21,772 nucleotides of DNA. Source: Pseudomonadota bacterium (GTDB lineage Bacteria; Pseudomonadota; Alphaproteobacteria; Sphingomonadales; Sphingomonadaceae). The notes below the pieces were generated by a model. It did no database searches. It was not told the DNA's origin and saw nothing but the letters and a program-made list of their open reading frames with translations. Position 1 is the stretch's first letter. Each line of letters begins with the position of its first letter. The position numbers and the translations under genes are program-made. The stretch lies in NCBI GenBank assembly GCA_023416515.1, contig JAEZHP010000064.1, forward strand, positions 1 to 21,772, read 5' to 3'. Shown here piece by piece: positions 19,637 through 21,772 of the stretch.

Positions 19637-21772
19637 TCAGTTGCTCTGCGTGCGGTTGAGTTCGAACCGGCCGACATGGCCGCGCCAGCTGTGGCGGCGC
19701 CCTGCGACGGTGATGCTGTGCTGCGCCGTCTCCGACACATTGTCGGCGATCGCGATGACGAGGGTGCGGCCGCCGACGAGGTCGATCTGGACGACATCGG
19801 CGTTGCCCGAGCGGCTGTGGCGAAGCGCGGTGACCCGGCTTCGGCTCTCGACCGTGGTCTCGGCCGACGGGTCATAGGCGCCGTGCGGCTCGAGCAGGCT
19901 CACGAACGCCGCGTCGGTGGCGCCGGTCAACCGGTGGATCACCGCCGGCTCGCGCCGAAGGTTGAAATTGGGATCGTTCGCGCCGCTCTCCGTCAGGATC
20001 AGCTGCGAGCCGGCCGCGGGTAGCGTGCGATAGGTGTAGAAGCGCCCGTCGTTGATCCAGGTGACGAAGCCGTTGTTCGCGCTGGGGGTGCCGGTCGCGT
20101 CGACCCAGAGATGCTGGTAGCCGTGGCCGCGGCCAAGCACCGGCCGGGCCGCGACGTTTGAGTGGAGCGGGAAGCCGACCTCGATGATGTGGCCGGCATA
20201 ATGGAGCGGAAGGTCGTATTGAGCCGGCCGGTCGCCGGCGACCTTGAGCAAGTCAAGCACCAGCGGGCTCCGGTTGCCGTCGATGCGCAGCTGGACGAGG
20301 CTCCGGCGGAAGCGGACTCCGTCATAGGCGCCGACCATCTCGGCCGTGCTGAACTGGGTGTCGCCTTCGCCGTGGAAGGCGAGCTGGCGCGGCGCGTGCC
20401 GCTCGGCAGGAGCGAGCTCGCCGCCGAAATGGCTGGTCTCGTTCACGACCAGGGTGTTGTGAGCGATCGTCTGGCTCGCCCAGCTGTCATTCTCGGGCAG
20501 GTAACGGCCGCCCTGCTTCGCCTCGATGTTGAGGAAGCGAGCCGCGCCGTAATCGGTCACGATGGTGTTGCCGTTGTCGTAGAGAAGCCAGCCGAGCTTG
20601 TCAAAATGGCCGTGGCCCATGCCCTGCGAGGTGTTCTTGGCGACGAGCACCTGGTCGTTGGCGCCGTTGCCGGAGCGAAGGATGGCAAGCCCGCCCTGGT
20701 CGCCGCTGGGGCCGTCGCGGAGCAGCAACGAGCGGAAGTCGAACGGTTGCGCACGGCCGGCAGCTAGGTCGCGGGCAACCGCGAGGCCCTGGGGCGTCAG
20801 GACGGTGCGGCCCTGCCACTGGGCGACGGACAGGAGCGAGGGATCCCGGGTCTGGGCGTAGGCGATGGCGATGCCCTGGTAGAGTTCCTCGGTTCGGAGG
20901 CTCTTGTCCGGCATCGCGTCGTTGATCGGGAAGAAATGGCCCTGATAGGTCATCTGGACCGCCGCGCGGACGGCCTTGAGGATCACGCCGTCGCGATAGG
21001 CGAAGATCCGGCGCTGCGGATCGTTGGTCTCGATCGCCTGGGCGAAGACGACGAAGGGCTGGAGCGCGTAGCGCTGATAATAAGGGCCTTCGGCATAATA
21101 GCCGTCCGGCGAGAACAGCAGATCGAGCTGGCGGAGGAAGCCGGCGCTGCCGCTTCGGTCGAGGCCGAGCAGCGCCTTCTCGACAAGATCGCGGTCGCCG
21201 ATCACGTAACCGGTCATGCCGACGCCGGCATTGGCCCAGGTCGCGTGGTTGTGGATCCGGTTGAACACCTGCGGGCTCTCGTCCGACAGGAAGCGCGCGG
21301 CGCGGCGGAAGACATTGTCGTCGATGCGGCGCCGGTCGGCGGCCGACAGGGTGCCGCGGATCGCGTCATAGCCCTGGATCGAATGGACAAGCCACACGCT
21401 GTCGTTGAGGCTCTGCCAGAACAGTCGGCCCGGCACCTGGTTAGACGCAGCCGGATGCCGCCCGAGCCGAGGATAGAGATCCGCATAAGCAAGCAGCATG
21501 TCGCGCGCGAAATCGGCATAGCGGCGCTCGCCGGTGATGCGGAACAGCATGCCCGCGCCCTGGATCGCCTTGTAGTTGCGCTTGTGCTGCTCGTGGGTGA
21601 CCCCGCCGCCGGGGTCGCGCGGCATCGGAACGTCGATTCCGGCGCGGATCATCGCGTCGACTTCGGCGCGAACCCGCGCCAGCTCGGCCGCGAACAGGGG
21701 ATAACGCGATGCGTCGGCGGCCATCGCCTGCATCTCGGCCGGTCGGGTGAGGGCAGAATCCTGGGCGGCGGC
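19637..21772 (-). CDS. PL17-type oligoalginate lyase (heparinase II/III-like), 5' end outside window
   Basis: Exolytic lyase that cuts alginate oligosaccharides to unsaturated monouronate by beta-elimination. The frame stays open to the right edge. The residues before the first in-window ATG (AAAQDSALTRPAE) look like the end of a signal peptide, so nearly all of the mature enzyme is present and only the start is missing. Counted from the ATG at 21733, the N-terminal alpha/alpha-toroid carries IHNHATWANAG (Asn162, His163) and GYYAEGPYYQRYALQPF (Tyr219). These match by motif and spacing the catalytic Asn201/His202 and Tyr258 of Saccharophagus Alg17C. The C-terminal heparinase II/III beta-sandwich has GMGHGHFDKLGWLLYDNGN and DSWASQTIAHNTLVVNE. 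About 711 residues fits the family (roughly 700-740). It is probably periplasmic or membrane-anchored. It is the first visible gene of the operon with the MFS and SDR genes. A lyase on another glycuronan is the alternative, but the motifs favour PL17. Confidence 0.9.
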   Translation of the reverse strand, partial: AAAQDSALTRPAEMQAMAADASRYPLFAAELARVRAEVDAMIRAGIDVPMPRDPGGGVTHEQHKRNYKAIQGAGMLFRITGERRYADFARDMLLAYADLYPRLGRHPAASNQVPGRLFWQSLNDSVWLVHSIQGYDAIRGTLSAADRRRIDDNVFRRAARFLSDESPQVFNRIHNHATWANAGVGMTGYVIGDRDLVEKALLGLDRSGSAGFLRQLDLLFSPDGYYAEGPYYQRYALQPFVVFAQAIETNDPQRRIFAYRDGVILKAVRAAVQMTYQGHFFPINDAMPDKSLRTEELYQGIAIAYAQTRDPSLLSVAQWQGRTVLTPQGLAVARDLAAGRAQPFDFRSLLLRDGPSGDQGGLAILRSGNGANDQVLVAKNTSQGMGHGHFDKLGWLLYDNGNTIVTDYGAARFLNIEAKQGGRYLPENDSWASQTIAHNTLVVNETSHFGGELAPAERHAPRQLAFHGEGDTQFSTAEMVGAYDGVRFRRSLVQLRIDGNRSPLVLDLLKVAGDRPAQYDLPLHYAGHIIEVGFPLHSNVAARPVLGRGHGYQHLWVDATGTPSANNGFVTWINDGRFYTYRTLPAAGSQLILTESGANDPNFNLRREPAVIHRLTGATDAAFVSLLEPHGAYDPSAETTVESRSRVTALRHSRSGNADVVQIDLVGGRTLVIAIADNVSETAQHSITVAGRRHSWRGHVGRFELNRTQSN

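Overview
The window is GC-rich, densely coded DNA. It carries Xanthomonas/Caulobacter-type TonB-dependent receptors, a homogentisate pathway cluster, a poly-HAMP hybrid histidine kinase and an alginate-type lyase cluster. Together these point to an alphaproteobacterium of the Sphingomonadales (Sphingomonas-like). That placement rests on gene content and sequence style, not on a marker gene.

Left part, plus strand (1-6745). The window opens inside a very large hybrid histidine kinase. Its visible N-terminal part is an array of 92-residue HAMP repeats (276 bp at the DNA level), followed by GAF, coiled coil, HisKA, HATPase_c and two receiver domains. Three bases after its stop comes a second hybrid kinase (REC-PAS-HisKA-HATPase-REC). 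The pair carries two kinase cores and four receivers, but no HPt domain and no DNA-binding output. A small secreted protein of unknown function follows.

Middle, minus strand (6755-10348). This is a tyrosine/phenylalanine catabolism cluster. Transcribed right to left, it runs 4-hydroxyphenylpyruvate dioxygenase, homogentisate 1,2-dioxygenase and a fumarylacetoacetate hydrolase family protein; the last two overlap by 4 bp. A 244-bp gap between the first two genes holds two tight hairpins and an intergenic inverted-repeat element.

Right part, minus strand (10472-21772). In transcription order this is a PL17-type alginate lyase (5' end outside the window), an MFS transporter of the hexuronate/anion-cation symporter type, an SDR oxidoreductase, two TonB-dependent receptors and a FadR-type GntR regulator. 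The likely scheme is as follows. Alginate oligomers cross the outer membrane through the receptors. The exolytic lyase cuts them to unsaturated monouronate, which becomes DEH (4-deoxy-L-erythro-5-hexoseulose uronate). The MFS protein imports DEH, and the SDR reduces it to 2-keto-3-deoxygluconate. The regulator controls the set. A clear FadR-type operator motif (TNGTNNNACNA) lies upstream of one receptor, a different near-perfect 20-bp palindrome lies just upstream of the regulator gene, and strong hairpins separate the receptor genes from their neighbours.

No tRNA, rRNA, CRISPR array, insertion sequence or phage gene was seen.
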